From positions 1 to 60,728 of the IMG/VR virus record IMGVR_UViG_3300025849_002055: a DNA stretch of 60,728 nt; one strand, 5' to 3'. Position numbers and translations under genes: made by a program. Positions 41,053 to 49,997 of the stretch are shown here, piece by piece (the stretch's first letter is position 1; the number at the start of each line of letters is the position of its first letter). This DNA is from a virus. The notes under the pieces are model-generated. The model ran no database searches. It had not been told where the DNA came from and saw only the letters and a program-made list of their open reading frames with translations.

Positions 41053-43754
41053 TATCCAACTCTCCTAGTGCTTTTTGCATTTTGTACTTTACTTATTTCG
41101 CTGATGACTTTGTTACCCATTACTATTTGAATTGGTTGAGATTGTAAATCACTTCTCAGACCTTTAATTTCAGCTAATAGTTCAGAATCACCATCACCAC
41201 CACCTGCTTCAGCTTCAGAATCACCACCACCCATACCAAACGCTCCAGCAAGTCCACTAAGAGCGGGTGCTACAGCCGATAAAGCTATTAGTAATCCAAT
41301 ACCAGGCATAGCAGCGAGTCCAGCAAGTGCAATCATACCTAATCCAGCAGCTATACTTACTAACCCAGCCCCGACACCTAATAACATTGGTGCGACTCCA
41401 CCGAGAGTTATTAATGACTCAATCATTCCACCCATGTCACTTTGACCTAATTTAGAAAATCCTTCAGAGATTGGCCCTAATGCAACTCCTAATGCTGTAA
41501 GTGCTACAGCACCTAAAATAATGAATGGTGACATAAATCCTAAACCAGCTACAGTAGTTGCTAATATACCTATACCAGTTGAGAATGAAATTATAGCTTG
41601 AGTATCCAATCCTTCTAACATTCCAAATGCAGCTGCGGCTGGGCCTAATGCTATTCCTAATACTGTAAGTGCAACAGCACCCATAATAATAAACGGAGCT
41701 AACAGTCCTAAACCAGCAGTAGCCAATGCTAATACACCAACACCTGTTGAGAATGATATTAGTACTTGTGTATCTAATCCTTCTAACATTCCAAATGCCG
41801 TAGCAGCTGGAATTATAGCTGCTCCTAATATTGCAACAGCAGCAGCACCCATGATAACAAATGGTGCAAGGAATCCTAATCCAGCAGCTGCTAATGATAA
41901 TATTGTAAGTGCTCCTGCGAATGCGAACATTGAAGCTGGTTCAACCCCAGCCAAAAGACTCATAGCATACGCGGCTGGTATTAATGCTATTGCTACAATA
42001 CCAAGTGCCAATGCACCCATTATTACGTTACCACTAATCATACCCATTAGAGCCAATGTAGCTCCTAATATACCAATTGACGCAGAAAATGCTATCATTG
42101 TAACTGGGTCTACGTCACCTAACATATACATAGCAGCTGCGAATGATGCTCCCATCACTGCAACTAATGCACCTAAGACAACTATACCCATTAATTTTTT
42201 ACCTGGTTTTTTTCCTAATGAATCTAAACCTTCACCTAAACTTTTGAGGATACCACCCCCACCATCTCCACCACCACTTGGTGCTTCTGGCATTGGTGAA
42301 TCACCACCACCTTTTGAAAATGGATTAAGATTACTTAAACCAGTACCTTTACCCTGCATTACATTCATTAGTGCGTATTGAGCTACCATCGTAGCTATCG
42401 CAGCACCACCACTCATCGCACCACTTTTAATTTCAGCAAACATAGCTTGCTGAGCTTGCTTTTTCTCTTCAAGTTGTTGAAGTTCTTTAGCATTCATGCC
42501 TGGATTTTTAGCTTGTAGGTCAGCGAAGTTTTCTTGTTTCACTATCATATCTGATAATTCGTCTGTACTCATACCATATGTAGCAGCTAGAGCATCTCTA
42601 CCAGCTCTACTCATATCATGGAACTTTTCACTACTAAGGTTAGCTTCCTTCATAGCAGCTGTCATCATTTCCATACCTTTAGCTTCATCACCAAACTTCA
42701 TTTCGAAGGCAGCGTCTTGAGCCATAGCAGCGGATGCTGTATATTCACCCATACCCATAGCTCTTAATTTCATTTGAGCTCTGGCTTGAGTTTCAAGGTT
42801 TACCATATTATCTGACATTTGTTCCATCATCTTCATGGAAACACCTTGTTGTTTTAATTCGGCTGTTTTTTTAGCTAAGTTAATTAATTCTTCTTTTGAA
42901 GCTCCAACTAACATACCAGCACTATCTGCCATTTCTTTGAATAAGACGTTAGCATTTACACCAGCTCCATAAGCAATAGCTTTTATTTCGCTGGTCATCT
43001 CTTTAGCATTACCATTAGCGTCTGCAAATATCTGATTTAATTTAACAGAACTAGCAGCGTCACCAGTTAGTGCCGTTAATGCAGCTACGTTTTTCTGCAT
43101 ATCACCTGTGATACTTTTTGTAGTACCAAAGTACTCACCTGCATCTTTTGCAGCTTGTGCTAATCCCTCTGTACCATATAGTAATCCTTCTATACTAAAT
43201 GATGCGGCTAAAGTTTGAGCACCTAATCTACCAGCTTCATCAGCTGATGTACCCATGTTGACGTATAATTCTTTTGCGAGTCCAACTGTGTTGGATATTA
43301 CGTTACCAAGAAATTCAGCTGCTTTTTGAGCTATTACAATTCCGGCACCTATTAACGTACCAGCTTTTATCATTTCACCCATAGTTCCTAAAGAACCATA
43401 TAAGGTATCTGATACATCTTCCGTAAGTCCTTTTAATTTCTCTTCGGTATCTTTTTGTTTTTGTTTTTCTTCAAGAATAGTTTTAACATTATCTAATTGG
43501 TCTATATAATGTTGATTGATATCTTCACCCTTATCAAGTTGCTCTTTTAAGAGTTCATCAATAGTTGTGTTAATATCGTTTATTTTGGACGTTAAATCTT
43601 TTTCTTCGGCAAGGTTTTTTAATAAGTCTTCTTTTATATCCTTAGCTTGATTAGAAACAAACTTATAGGTTTGTGCGGACTTAACGATTTCATTCATTAA
43701 GTCACGTTCTCCTGCTAAGAGTTCTTTTCTTTTTTGGATATCATCAGATGCCAT
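41052..43754 (-). CDS. Tape measure protein
   Basis: The 900-aa protein has the expected architecture. Residues about 1-125 are coiled coil (NQAKDIKEDLLKNLAEEKDL), then a helical hydrophobic domain (ETAAAK-style alternation), a Gly/Pro/Ser-rich linker near residue 490, and a hydrophobic region from about 510 to 790 with repeated units such as LLAPFIIMGAVALTVLGI. The hydrophobic repeats fit transmembrane helices that act when the protein leaves the tail and crosses the host membrane. At about 1.5 Angstrom per residue, 900 residues would give a tail near 135 nm. Its place downstream of tube and chaperone genes is typical. T4 counterpart would be gp29. Confidence 0.85.
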   Translation of the reverse strand: MASDDIQKRKELLAGERDLMNEIVKSAQTYKFVSNQAKDIKEDLLKNLAEEKDLTSKINDINTTIDELLKEQLDKGEDINQHYIDQLDNVKTILEEKQKQKDTEEKLKGLTEDVSDTLYGSLGTMGEMIKAGTLIGAGIVIAQKAAEFLGNVISNTVGLAKELYVNMGTSADEAGRLGAQTLAASFSIEGLLYGTEGLAQAAKDAGEYFGTTKSITGDMQKNVAALTALTGDAASSVKLNQIFADANGNAKEMTSEIKAIAYGAGVNANVLFKEMADSAGMLVGASKEELINLAKKTAELKQQGVSMKMMEQMSDNMVNLETQARAQMKLRAMGMGEYTASAAMAQDAAFEMKFGDEAKGMEMMTAAMKEANLSSEKFHDMSRAGRDALAATYGMSTDELSDMIVKQENFADLQAKNPGMNAKELQQLEEKKQAQQAMFAEIKSGAMSGGAAIATMVAQYALMNVMQGKGTGLSNLNPFSKGGGDSPMPEAPSGGGDGGGGILKSLGEGLDSLGKKPGKKLMGIVVLGALVAVMGASFAAAMYMLGDVDPVTMIAFSASIGILGATLALMGMISGNVIMGALALGIVAIALIPAAYAMSLLAGVEPASMFAFAGALTILSLAAAGLGFLAPFVIMGAAAVAILGAAIIPAATAFGMLEGLDTQVLISFSTGVGVLALATAGLGLLAPFIIMGAVALTVLGIALGPAAAAFGMLEGLDTQAIISFSTGIGILATTVAGLGFMSPFIILGAVALTALGVALGPISEGFSKLGQSDMGGMIESLITLGGVAPMLLGVGAGLVSIAAGLGMIALAGLAAMPGIGLLIALSAVAPALSGLAGAFGMGGGDSEAEAGGGDGDSELLAEIKGLRSDLQSQPIQIVMGNKVISEISKVQNAKSTRRVG

Positions 43755-43767
43755 TGACTAACCTTTT

Positions 43768-44007
43768 TTATTTACCAGTACTATATGCTTTATCAAAAGC
43801 ATTAGCTAATCTACGAAGTTGGTCTTTTTCTTTTTTTGTTGGAGCTCCGTTGATTGTTTTTTCAATCTTATTCTTGATATTATTTAAGTCAGTCTCAAGT
43901 GATTTTTTTAACTTATTCTTTTTACTAACGAATAAATCAAATATACCTTCAGAAATATCTAACTTAGTAAATAATTCTTTTAGTTTAGATTTTTTAATTG
44001 TTTTCAT
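43768..44007 (-). CDS. Small helical protein before the tape measure
   Basis: The 79-aa basic protein (KTIKKSKLKELFTKLDISEG, NKLKKSLETDLNNIKNKIEK) is almost entirely helical and lies 13 bases before the tape-measure gene. It may assist tape-measure folding, as small genes in this spot do in other phages, but no homologue is recognised. A TATTTATA box lies 23 bases upstream (44031-44038), after a terminator, so it opens a transcription unit. Confidence 0.6.
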   Translation of the reverse strand: MKTIKKSKLKELFTKLDISEGIFDLFVSKKNKLKKSLETDLNNIKNKIEKTINGAPTKKEKDQLRRLANAFDKAYSTGK

Positions 44008-44030
44008 ACAAATCCCTTTTGTTCATATAG

Positions 44031-44038
44031 TATAAATA
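44031..44038 (-). promoter_or_regulatory. Putative late-type promoter box TATTTATA
   Basis: The coding strand has ACATATTTATAC around this box, 23 bases upstream of the ATG at 44007 and just after the terminator at 44042-44069. It probably starts the tape-measure transcript. Confidence 0.5.
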
Positions 44039-44041
44039 TGT

Positions 44042-44069
44042 AAAAACCCAACAATTACGCTGGGTCTTT
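44042..44069 (-). terminator. Intrinsic terminator after the chaperone genes
   Basis: The minus-strand RNA folds ACCCAGC against GUUGGGU with a 6-base loop and is followed by five U. It lies 2 bases after the stop at 44071. A late-type box follows immediately. Confidence 0.65.
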
Positions 44070-44070
44070 A

Positions 44071-44352
44071 CTATCTTGTTCTACTTTTTGCCTTAGCTTT
44101 CTTCATTTCCTTGTCATGTTGTGACTTTTCTTCTTCTTTAAACTCTATAATCTTCTGAATATAGAAGCTTCTAGCCCATACTGGCATATTGTAAACGTCA
44201 GTATGTGAGAATCCACCATTACCATGATAAATCAAGTCAAATATTTGAGAGTGTAAGTGTTTCCTATAATCAGACCTCAGGCCAAAAAAACCCGATACCC
44301 ATAGGTAACGACATATCTCTCCCTTCTCCAGTCTCTTCCGATACGAATTCAT
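44071..44352 (-). CDS. Downstream part of a frameshifted tail assembly chaperone
   Basis: The frame is open from 44352 to 44071 (93 aa), but its first 27 residues overlap the upstream chaperone gene in another frame. No natural start exists until an internal ATG in NMPVWARS. The sequence GFFGLRSDYRKHLHSQIFDL and FSHTDVYNMPVWARSFYIQK resembles small chaperone partners found next to gp26-like genes in T4-like phages. The likely product is a fusion made by a +1 or -2 ribosomal shift on the T7 run at 44282-44293. The C terminus is very basic (KEMKKAKAKSRTR). The function would be tail assembly around the tape measure. Confidence 0.6.
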   Translation of the reverse strand: MNSYRKRLEKGEICRYLWVSGFFGLRSDYRKHLHSQIFDLIYHGNGGFSHTDVYNMPVWARSFYIQKIIEFKEEEKSQHDKEMKKAKAKSRTR

Positions 44353-45142
44353 ATGTTAAATCAATATCAGGAACTACTTTTGAAATATGTGCTCGGAGTG
44401 ACTTTGAATCTACTGCAAATAATTCGTTATCCACGAAATTGTTTATTACTTTTTGTTCTACTTCACCATCTACTGAAAGTATCATGTTTTTCAATCGAGT
44501 TGTTAATTGTCGTGATGTGACATCCTTTAACTTACGATTTGCTTTCTTAATCTCTTCGGTTTGGTGTTTTACTTTTCGTTCTTTGGACTCTGTCATTGCT
44601 TGGAACGTAATTTTTCGTTCTGACCTTGGTAACGTGTATTCAAATTCATTTTTATGTAATTCTATTTGGTTAGAACCATCATAATCATTATTTTCAAATT
44701 GTGTTAAATCAATTGTTTCCTTTTGTTTGTTATCACTATAAGGGTCATCGATTTCTACTACATAATCTTTACCATATCCTAAGATTCTAGCCGCAATCAT
44801 AATAGCGTTCTTGTCACCTGTAACTAAATCTACATATTTAATCACGTCACCCTTACCATTACCAATTATTAATGACTGAAATAGTCTATCTAAGACTGTA
44901 CCATCTTTAATGTATGATTGTGTGGTTAGGATATCTTCCTCTTTTGCTGTCATATACTTCATCTCGATTTGTCCTGAAGACAACGGATTGTCTTGAGGGT
45001 AAATTAATCCTTTAGATGGTAAGTCTATAATTTCAGTAGGGAATTTGTAATCACTAAGTTGTTTAACTTCGTGTTCTTTTTTTAACTTTTCTATCAGGTC
45101 TTTTTCATTACCTTGATATTCGTCTTGTAACTCATTACTCAT
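44270..45142 (-). CDS. Tail assembly chaperone / gp26-like protein
   Basis: The 290-aa protein has an acidic N terminus (NELQDEYQGNEKDLIEKLKK) and an IIDLPSKGLIYPQDNPLSSG block, a feature of gp26-like proteins of T4-type phages, then EMKYMTAKEEDIL. It ends MSLPMGIGFFWPEV, close to the usual FFWP ending. Its position between tube and tape measure is the conserved place of the tail assembly chaperone. Translation of its last codons crosses a GGGTTTTTTTGG sequence where a shift would join it to the 44071-44352 frame. In T4 the name gp26 refers to a hub component, so both names are possible. Confidence 0.7.
   Translation of the reverse strand: MSNELQDEYQGNEKDLIEKLKKEHEVKQLSDYKFPTEIIDLPSKGLIYPQDNPLSSGQIEMKYMTAKEEDILTTQSYIKDGTVLDRLFQSLIIGNGKGDVIKYVDLVTGDKNAIMIAARILGYGKDYVVEIDDPYSDNKQKETIDLTQFENNDYDGSNQIELHKNEFEYTLPRSERKITFQAMTESKERKVKHQTEEIKKANRKLKDVTSRQLTTRLKNMILSVDGEVEQKVINNFVDNELFAVDSKSLRAHISKVVPDIDLTYEFVSEETGEGRDMSLPMGIGFFWPEV
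44282..44293 (-). other. Candidate programmed ribosomal frameshift site
   Basis: The coding strand reads GGGTTTTTTTGG, with the reading frame GGG TTT TTT TGG. A +1 or -2 shift would continue into the 44071-44352 frame (GFF-GLRSDY). A -1 shift meets TGA two codons later. Shifts of this kind at tail-chaperone genes are known in lambda (-1) and Mu (-2). Confidence 0.6.
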
Positions 45143-45243
45143 AACGTATGTTCTTTTTATTTAGATTTATATAAAATTAGGCAAAATATGCCTTTTTAAC
45201 CTTTCATATAGTAATATATATGTGATTCGCAATTAATTAATAC

Positions 45244-45273
45244 AAAAAAACCCCCAATTTCTTGGAGGTTTTT
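45244..45273 (-). terminator. Strong intrinsic terminator after the tail tube gene
   Basis: The minus-strand RNA has an 11-base-pair stem (AAAACCUCCAA with UUGGGGGUUUU, one G-U pair), a GAAA tetraloop and seven U. It lies just after the tube gene stop at 45295. The rest of the 45143-45294 gap is AT-rich. Confidence 0.85.
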
Positions 45274-45294
45274 ATCAATTTGTATTTTATTCAA

Positions 45295-45783
45295 TTAGAA
45301 TTGAAGTATTGCGTAATCGTATGTAAGTGTTAATTCAACCGTTGCAAGGTCTTCACCAGCATAGTCCATATCTGAAAAGTTAGCTGATTGTATATAAGCT
45401 CCCTTTAACGTCCACTCTTCTACTTTATCACCAACAGGACCCAAACTATTGAATGTGATATCTTTTTTGTAGAAATCAGAGTAACCATCTCTACCTGTTA
45501 CAGATTCGTGATGTAATCTTACCCATTCCATTGTTGCTTGTGCAGCAGATGGTACTACTGGGTCATATAAAGTGATTGCGAGGTCTTGCCATTCAGAGCG
45601 ACCTTTCACATATCTTCTAACATTGATGTGGTCGATGGTAACTTTACCATTTTGAATTTCTGGCCTAGCAGCTGTTTTCACTAAGTACGCAGGTATTCCC
45701 TCGATATACATAATGAACCTGTTTGACATTTTAGGTTCAAAATTCGTGAACATAATTTCTGTTGGGTCTAATAATTGTGCCAT
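45295..45783 (-). CDS. 19: Tail tube protein, T4 gp19-like
   Basis: The 162-aa protein (T4 gp19 has 163) matches the tube family: FEPKMSNRFIMYIEGIPAYL near the start, YVKGRSEWQDLAITLYDP, and the closing strand AGEDLATVELTLTYDYAIL. It stacks in hexameric rings to form the inner tube that DNA passes through. It has a clear AGGAG site 8 bases before the ATG, and a TATTTATT box 27 bases upstream. A strong terminator follows, so it may be expressed at a high level from its own unit. Confidence 0.93.
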   Translation of the reverse strand: MAQLLDPTEIMFTNFEPKMSNRFIMYIEGIPAYLVKTAARPEIQNGKVTIDHINVRRYVKGRSEWQDLAITLYDPVVPSAAQATMEWVRLHHESVTGRDGYSDFYKKDITFNSLGPVGDKVEEWTLKGAYIQSANFSDMDYAGEDLATVELTLTYDYAILQF

Positions 45784-45810
45784 TTAATTCTCCTATTGTT
45801 TCTTCTTACT

Positions 45811-45818
45811 AATAAATA
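45811..45818 (-). promoter_or_regulatory. Putative late-type promoter box (TATTTATT)
   Basis: A one-base variant of the TATTTATA box lies 27 bases upstream of the tube gene ATG at 45783, on the coding strand. Confidence 0.4.
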
Positions 45819-45833
45819 GTCTTGTTTTAAATT

Positions 45834-48233
45834 TTATCCTTCAGGAAAAGCTGCGCCAGTCGGAAGTACATTGAAATCAAGTACTATGAATTCAGCAGTT
45901 TTAGCTGGTTGAATAAAAATTTCACCTTTTAATATATTTCTATCGATAACGTCTGGTGTATTGTTAGTTTCATCCATGATTACTCTAAATGCGTACAGAC
46001 CTTGTCTTTGTTGTACTGATTCTAAGTATGGGTTAACTATTGCCAAGAATCTGTTTCTTGTAGCAGCCGTATTATTTTCGAATATTAAATATCTTGAAGA
46101 TGAAGCGATAAATTTCTTTAAAGCGATTAATAATCTTCTTACATTAATTCTGTCAAGTGCCGATGGTTTAGCTTGAAGTGTCTTCTGACCAAATACAGTA
46201 GCACCTTGTCCAGGGAATGTAGCGATTGGGTTAATTCTGTTTTCGTAAAGAGTATCTCTTTCTGTGTGAGTTAATCTTGTTTTAACTTCTATTACGTTTG
46301 GTAATCCACCTCTGTTTAAACCTGCAGGTGCGAACCATGGTTCAGCAACTGAATCGTTAAATGCAATTACACCTGGTATTACAACACTTGGCGGTACCCA
46401 GATTGGTTTGTTCTTATCAGTATCAAGGATTTTTACCCATGGGTGATAAGTACCAACGTAGTTAGAATCGAAAGCCGTTAATGAGTTAACAACAGTAGCA
46501 ATAGAATCTTGATATGCACCAGCGTCCATAACGTAGAATGCGTCTTGTCTATCTTCACACATATCTTTAGCAAATGTACTTACTGATGAGTGATATCTGT
46601 TGATAACACCTGGTGTTACTAACATATTCATATCGTATTCATCAGGATTAGATACAGCTGCGATAGCTTTTCTATAAGCAATTGTTCCATCAGCCGTAGC
46701 AGATGATAAGTCTAAACCTTGTGAGTTTCCAGCGACAATATCAGCCCCTTTGTAAACTAATCGGTTTGGAGCGAATCCATCAAATCCACCTTGGAATGGT
46801 ATCATAAATTTCTTAGCGTCAATAATTGAGTTTAAAGATATAGCGGTTTCTTGTCCTACAATACCAGTTACACAATTAGACAACATAAAATCAACACCTA
46901 CTGATTCAAGAGAAGAATCTGGAATTGGATTTAAGAAGTTTAAATTATCTGTGTTTGTGAAATCAAATGAGTATCCTAAGAATGCTCTCTTGTTATATTC
47001 ACCACCAATAGATTGTGATACTTCGTATGTTGGATGTGGTAAATCATACCCACTATGTACTGGAGACCTTAGAGCTTTAAATCCGAAAGGTACTAATGTT
47101 GAATCAAGTGCTTGATTATCTACATCAGAATCAACTTCTACTCTAATATGAACTGAAGCGTTAGCGTAGTCACCATTTGAAGTAACTTTACCATTTGCAT
47201 CAACAGTTATGTATTTGTCACCAATTACTCTCTTAATATAATTAGGAGAATTAGGGTCTAAGTTAACACCACTAAATTCTTCAACTATATTAGGTCTAAC
47301 ATCAGAATCTTGTACAGTTGCACCAAAAACAGAATTAGGTATTTTACCCGTATCTACTCTTCTGATTATTACAGAGAATGTTCCGTATTCAGAACCTGGT
47401 ACTTCAGATGCTTGTTTGATATCTCTAATACCTACTTTAAATTCGTAGTTAGTTGGATTACCATGAGATAGTGTATGGAATTTTATTAATTTTTTAGTAA
47501 CACCACTAACGTTTTGAGACGTAATCCAAGGAGTTGAAGCCTCTGAATAAGCTTTGGTGTAGTCAGTTGTAAAGTTTGATGCTTTAACTACTTCTATAAC
47601 TTCGTCTTTAGCAAAAGATGCTGATTGGAAAGTAGAAAAGTTCAAGTATGTGTATAGGTATTCCGATGATTTAGGAGCGTATCCAAGAACTTTAGTAAAG
47701 TAATTTGTACTTGTTGGGTTTAAAGATGCTGTAGCAATTACAGTATATGCAGATGCTGATAATACAGGAACCGGTCCTGATGCACTTAGTGCAAGTTTAA
47801 AATCAGATGCTGATACATCAGTTAAAGAACCACTCAAGTTAGCTACAAAAGATAAATCTGTTGAACCAGTGTTGTGTGATGTTAATGTAGTTGTCGGATG
47901 GAATACAGCCGCAACTTGTCTTCCAGCTGAGCTGGATATTTCTAATACAAGTGGTTCAACTACATATCCACTCTGTCCTAATACTCTTACGATAGTTGCA
48001 TTTCCTGCATCTTCTAAGTATGCTTGCGCAGTATAAGGAAGATATGAATCTTCAGTTAAGCCTCCAAACGTTTGTTGGAATTCTTGAAATGACTCTACTT
48101 TCGTTGGTACGAATGCAGGGCCTTTTATGGTTTGTCCTATAAGAGCAGCACCTATTTCACCAATACCTACTGGTAAAAATGATAAATCTTTCTCTCTTGT
48201 GAATACACCTGGACTAACAATTCTTTCAGCCAT
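45834..48233 (-). CDS. 18: Tail sheath protein, T4 gp18-like
   Basis: The 799-aa protein (T4 gp18 has 659) opens ERIVSPGVFTREKDLSFLPV and GEIGAALIGQTIKGPAFVPT, the hallmark of contractile sheath proteins, and the C-terminal core keeps the sheath pattern ending KTAEFIVLDFNVLPTG. Extra length is in variable middle domains (about 90-400) that face the outside. The sheath contracts to drive the tube through the host envelope. An AGGAG site precedes the ATG, and a TATTTATA box lies 38 bases upstream. Confidence 0.95.
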   Translation of the reverse strand: MAERIVSPGVFTREKDLSFLPVGIGEIGAALIGQTIKGPAFVPTKVESFQEFQQTFGGLTEDSYLPYTAQAYLEDAGNATIVRVLGQSGYVVEPLVLEISSSAGRQVAAVFHPTTTLTSHNTGSTDLSFVANLSGSLTDVSASDFKLALSASGPVPVLSASAYTVIATASLNPTSTNYFTKVLGYAPKSSEYLYTYLNFSTFQSASFAKDEVIEVVKASNFTTDYTKAYSEASTPWITSQNVSGVTKKLIKFHTLSHGNPTNYEFKVGIRDIKQASEVPGSEYGTFSVIIRRVDTGKIPNSVFGATVQDSDVRPNIVEEFSGVNLDPNSPNYIKRVIGDKYITVDANGKVTSNGDYANASVHIRVEVDSDVDNQALDSTLVPFGFKALRSPVHSGYDLPHPTYEVSQSIGGEYNKRAFLGYSFDFTNTDNLNFLNPIPDSSLESVGVDFMLSNCVTGIVGQETAISLNSIIDAKKFMIPFQGGFDGFAPNRLVYKGADIVAGNSQGLDLSSATADGTIAYRKAIAAVSNPDEYDMNMLVTPGVINRYHSSVSTFAKDMCEDRQDAFYVMDAGAYQDSIATVVNSLTAFDSNYVGTYHPWVKILDTDKNKPIWVPPSVVIPGVIAFNDSVAEPWFAPAGLNRGGLPNVIEVKTRLTHTERDTLYENRINPIATFPGQGATVFGQKTLQAKPSALDRINVRRLLIALKKFIASSSRYLIFENNTAATRNRFLAIVNPYLESVQQRQGLYAFRVIMDETNNTPDVIDRNILKGEIFIQPAKTAEFIVLDFNVLPTGAAFPEG

Positions 48234-48271
48234 TATTTTCTCCTAATAATTAATCTTTGGGTTTACCTTTA

Positions 48272-48279
48272 TATAAATA
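48272..48279 (-). promoter_or_regulatory. Putative late-type promoter box TATTTATA
   Basis: The coding strand carries GGTATTTATATAAAGG, 38 bases upstream of the sheath gene start at 48233. Confidence 0.45.
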
Positions 48280-48304
48280 CCTTAAAAAATTTGAAAACGA
48301 ATAT

Positions 48305-48586
48305 TTATTTGCTTGGAGTAAAGGTATTTTTTTCAATATCGTAAGTTCCCTCACCATATTTTTCCCTTAAACCGTTTCCTAATTCTGTTTCTTCAGTTCT
48401 TAAGTTATCATAATCGCCTAACAAAGTTTTCTTTTCGTCCTTTAATTGTCCGAATGTTTGTTCTAGCCTTTGTATATCAATTTCGATTTCCCCTAACCTA
48501 CTTGTAACAGTCAAAACTTTTGCTTGAATGTCATAAATACGTTTTTGTTCTTCGTTTGTAAATTCTTTTACTATTTTCTCTTCCAT
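48305..48586 (-). CDS. Coiled-coil protein of unknown function
   Basis: The 93-aa acidic protein is a single predicted coiled coil (FTNEEQKRIYDIQAKVLTVT, GEIEIDIQRLEQTFGQLKDE) ending in a short polar tail. It lies between the neck genes and the sheath gene and would be expressed late from the box 23 bases upstream (48610-48617). It could be a tail completion or assembly helper. No homologue is recognised. Confidence 0.6.
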   Translation of the reverse strand: MEEKIVKEFTNEEQKRIYDIQAKVLTVTSRLGEIEIDIQRLEQTFGQLKDEKKTLLGDYDNLRTEETELGNGLREKYGEGTYDIEKNTFTPSK

Positions 48587-48609
48587 AACATCTTTTGTTT
48601 ATTTGTGTA

Positions 48610-48617
48610 TATAAATA
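48610..48617 (-). promoter_or_regulatory. Putative late-type promoter box TATTTATA
   Basis: The coding strand reads TTTACATATTTATATAC here, 23 bases upstream of the ATG at 48586 and right after the stop of the 279-aa gene at 48626. Confidence 0.5.
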
Positions 48618-48625
48618 TGTAAATA

Positions 48626-49465
48626 TTATTCATTACCACGTTTTTTAGCATTTGAATTACCTGAAAGTGATGGTACTTCTCCAAAAGATACCTTACCAAC
48701 TGAAATATGACGTTTAGTATTGTTGGTAACAGCAGCATATTCTGGTACTATGTAAGCTTTAACAGTTAAACTTATATTTGCTCTCGTAATTCGGTCTTGA
48801 CCCATTTCTGATATGGTCTCAAATCCATATGATTCACCCTTTACAACAAATTTATATCTTTCACCAAATGAACGTCCTTGGAAATAAACTATTTGCTCTA
48901 CTACCTTATTAACTTGTTCCATATAATCAGTCCAAACAACTACTTCATATTCTAAATTAACATAATCAGGTCTTTCTACTGATAAAAACTCTTTTTTAGG
49001 TGTCTCATCTGTTAATATTGAAAATGCATCATATCGATTAACATTAGTATATGTTCGTTCAAACATCTGATGAGCATCTTCGTTTTGAGCTACTTTTAAT
49101 TTTGAAAGTTCTGTATTAACTGACAAGTTATTTCTTTTAAACATAATAACAGGTGTTTGTAACATCCCATTGTCATCTCGCATAAACCCATCACGTTGTG
49201 CACTTGCCCATTTTTCAGGAGAAGCATACATTACTGGTATTGGTAAAAATCTACCATCATCTTCTACAGTAGGTTTAACATCTTTTTCTAAAAACGTTTT
49301 AAATGCAGAATCAATATCATATATACCAACATTAACATTTTTTACTTTGTCTTTATCTCTACGAAGTTGTTTTGCTTTATTAAGCTTTGGGTCAACAGCC
49401 GTAGATGATTGTGTTTGTATAATCTGAGGTTTTGAATTATCTGTATTTCTATATTTAGTTGCCAT
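48626..49465 (-). CDS. Probable tail sheath stabiliser, T4 gp15-like by position
   Basis: The 279-aa protein has a basic N terminus (PKLNKAKQLRRDKDKVKNV), then AFKTFLEKDV and LPIPVMYASPEKWASAQRDG, a layout seen in gp15-like tail completion proteins, and NLEYEVVVWTDYMEQVNKVV with a following FQGRSFGERYKFVVKG. In T4 the order gp13-gp14-gp15-sheath is conserved, and this gene holds the gp15 place. It abuts the 175-aa gene by 1 base. Position and pattern support the call but no diagnostic motif is claimed. Confidence 0.65.
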   Translation of the reverse strand: MATKYRNTDNSKPQIIQTQSSTAVDPKLNKAKQLRRDKDKVKNVNVGIYDIDSAFKTFLEKDVKPTVEDDGRFLPIPVMYASPEKWASAQRDGFMRDDNGMLQTPVIMFKRNNLSVNTELSKLKVAQNEDAHQMFERTYTNVNRYDAFSILTDETPKKEFLSVERPDYVNLEYEVVVWTDYMEQVNKVVEQIVYFQGRSFGERYKFVVKGESYGFETISEMGQDRITRANISLTVKAYIVPEYAAVTNNTKRHISVGKVSFGEVPSLSGNSNAKKRGNE

Positions 49466-49466
49466 G

Positions 49467-49994
49467 TTATAGTCCTATTGGTACTTTGTTATCATTTTGA
49501 TTTGAATTACCAAATCGTGTATCAACTAATTTAATACTTGTTTGTCTTGAAACGTGTGCATCACATATAATAGATACATTCAACCCTTGGTCGTCACCAC
49601 CATCCCAAGTCTTTGGGTTTTTTCCGGCAAAATATTGATATGAGTATGATGCGTCAATTAAATGATATTCATCATTCCATTGAATGATGTCACCAACACT
49701 TGGTACTAATTCTCTATCTACTAAACTTTGTCTAAGAAATCTAAACTGTACCTCACGACTATAAGATTGACCATAGTCATCTGATATTTGTGCTGATTGG
49801 TTTCTTTCGATTAAACATGGTACTTTTATAGGTTGGTTGTATACTTTATCTTTTCCTTCACCATATAAGTTAGATTTAGTATCGCTTACTGATACCATAT
49901 AGTAATATATCTCTGTATCGATTATATCATCTATTAGCTCTTTGTTTAGTTTATTAAACAAACTCATATCTCGTTGTCCACCGAACAATGCCAT
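49467..49994 (-). CDS. Probable neck protein, T4 gp14-like by position
   Basis: The 175-aa protein opens ALFGGQRDMSLFNKLNKELI and contains YYYMVSVSDTKSNLYGEGKD, which fits T4-like gp14 openings. The middle is beta-rich (IKVPCLIERNQSAQISDDYG). With the gp13-like gene 3 bases upstream it would form the collar that joins head and tail. The rest is not diagnostic. Confidence 0.65.
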   Translation of the reverse strand: MALFGGQRDMSLFNKLNKELIDDIIDTEIYYYMVSVSDTKSNLYGEGKDKVYNQPIKVPCLIERNQSAQISDDYGQSYSREVQFRFLRQSLVDRELVPSVGDIIQWNDEYHLIDASYSYQYFAGKNPKTWDGGDDQGLNVSIICDAHVSRQTSIKLVDTRFGNSNQNDNKVPIGL

Positions 49995-49997
49995 AAA

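Noticed and set aside
41851-42381. Plus-strand frame of 176 residues over the tape measure gene
   Set aside because: It is an antisense shadow of the alanine-rich, hydrophobic codons. It is proline- and isoleucine-heavy without any motif.
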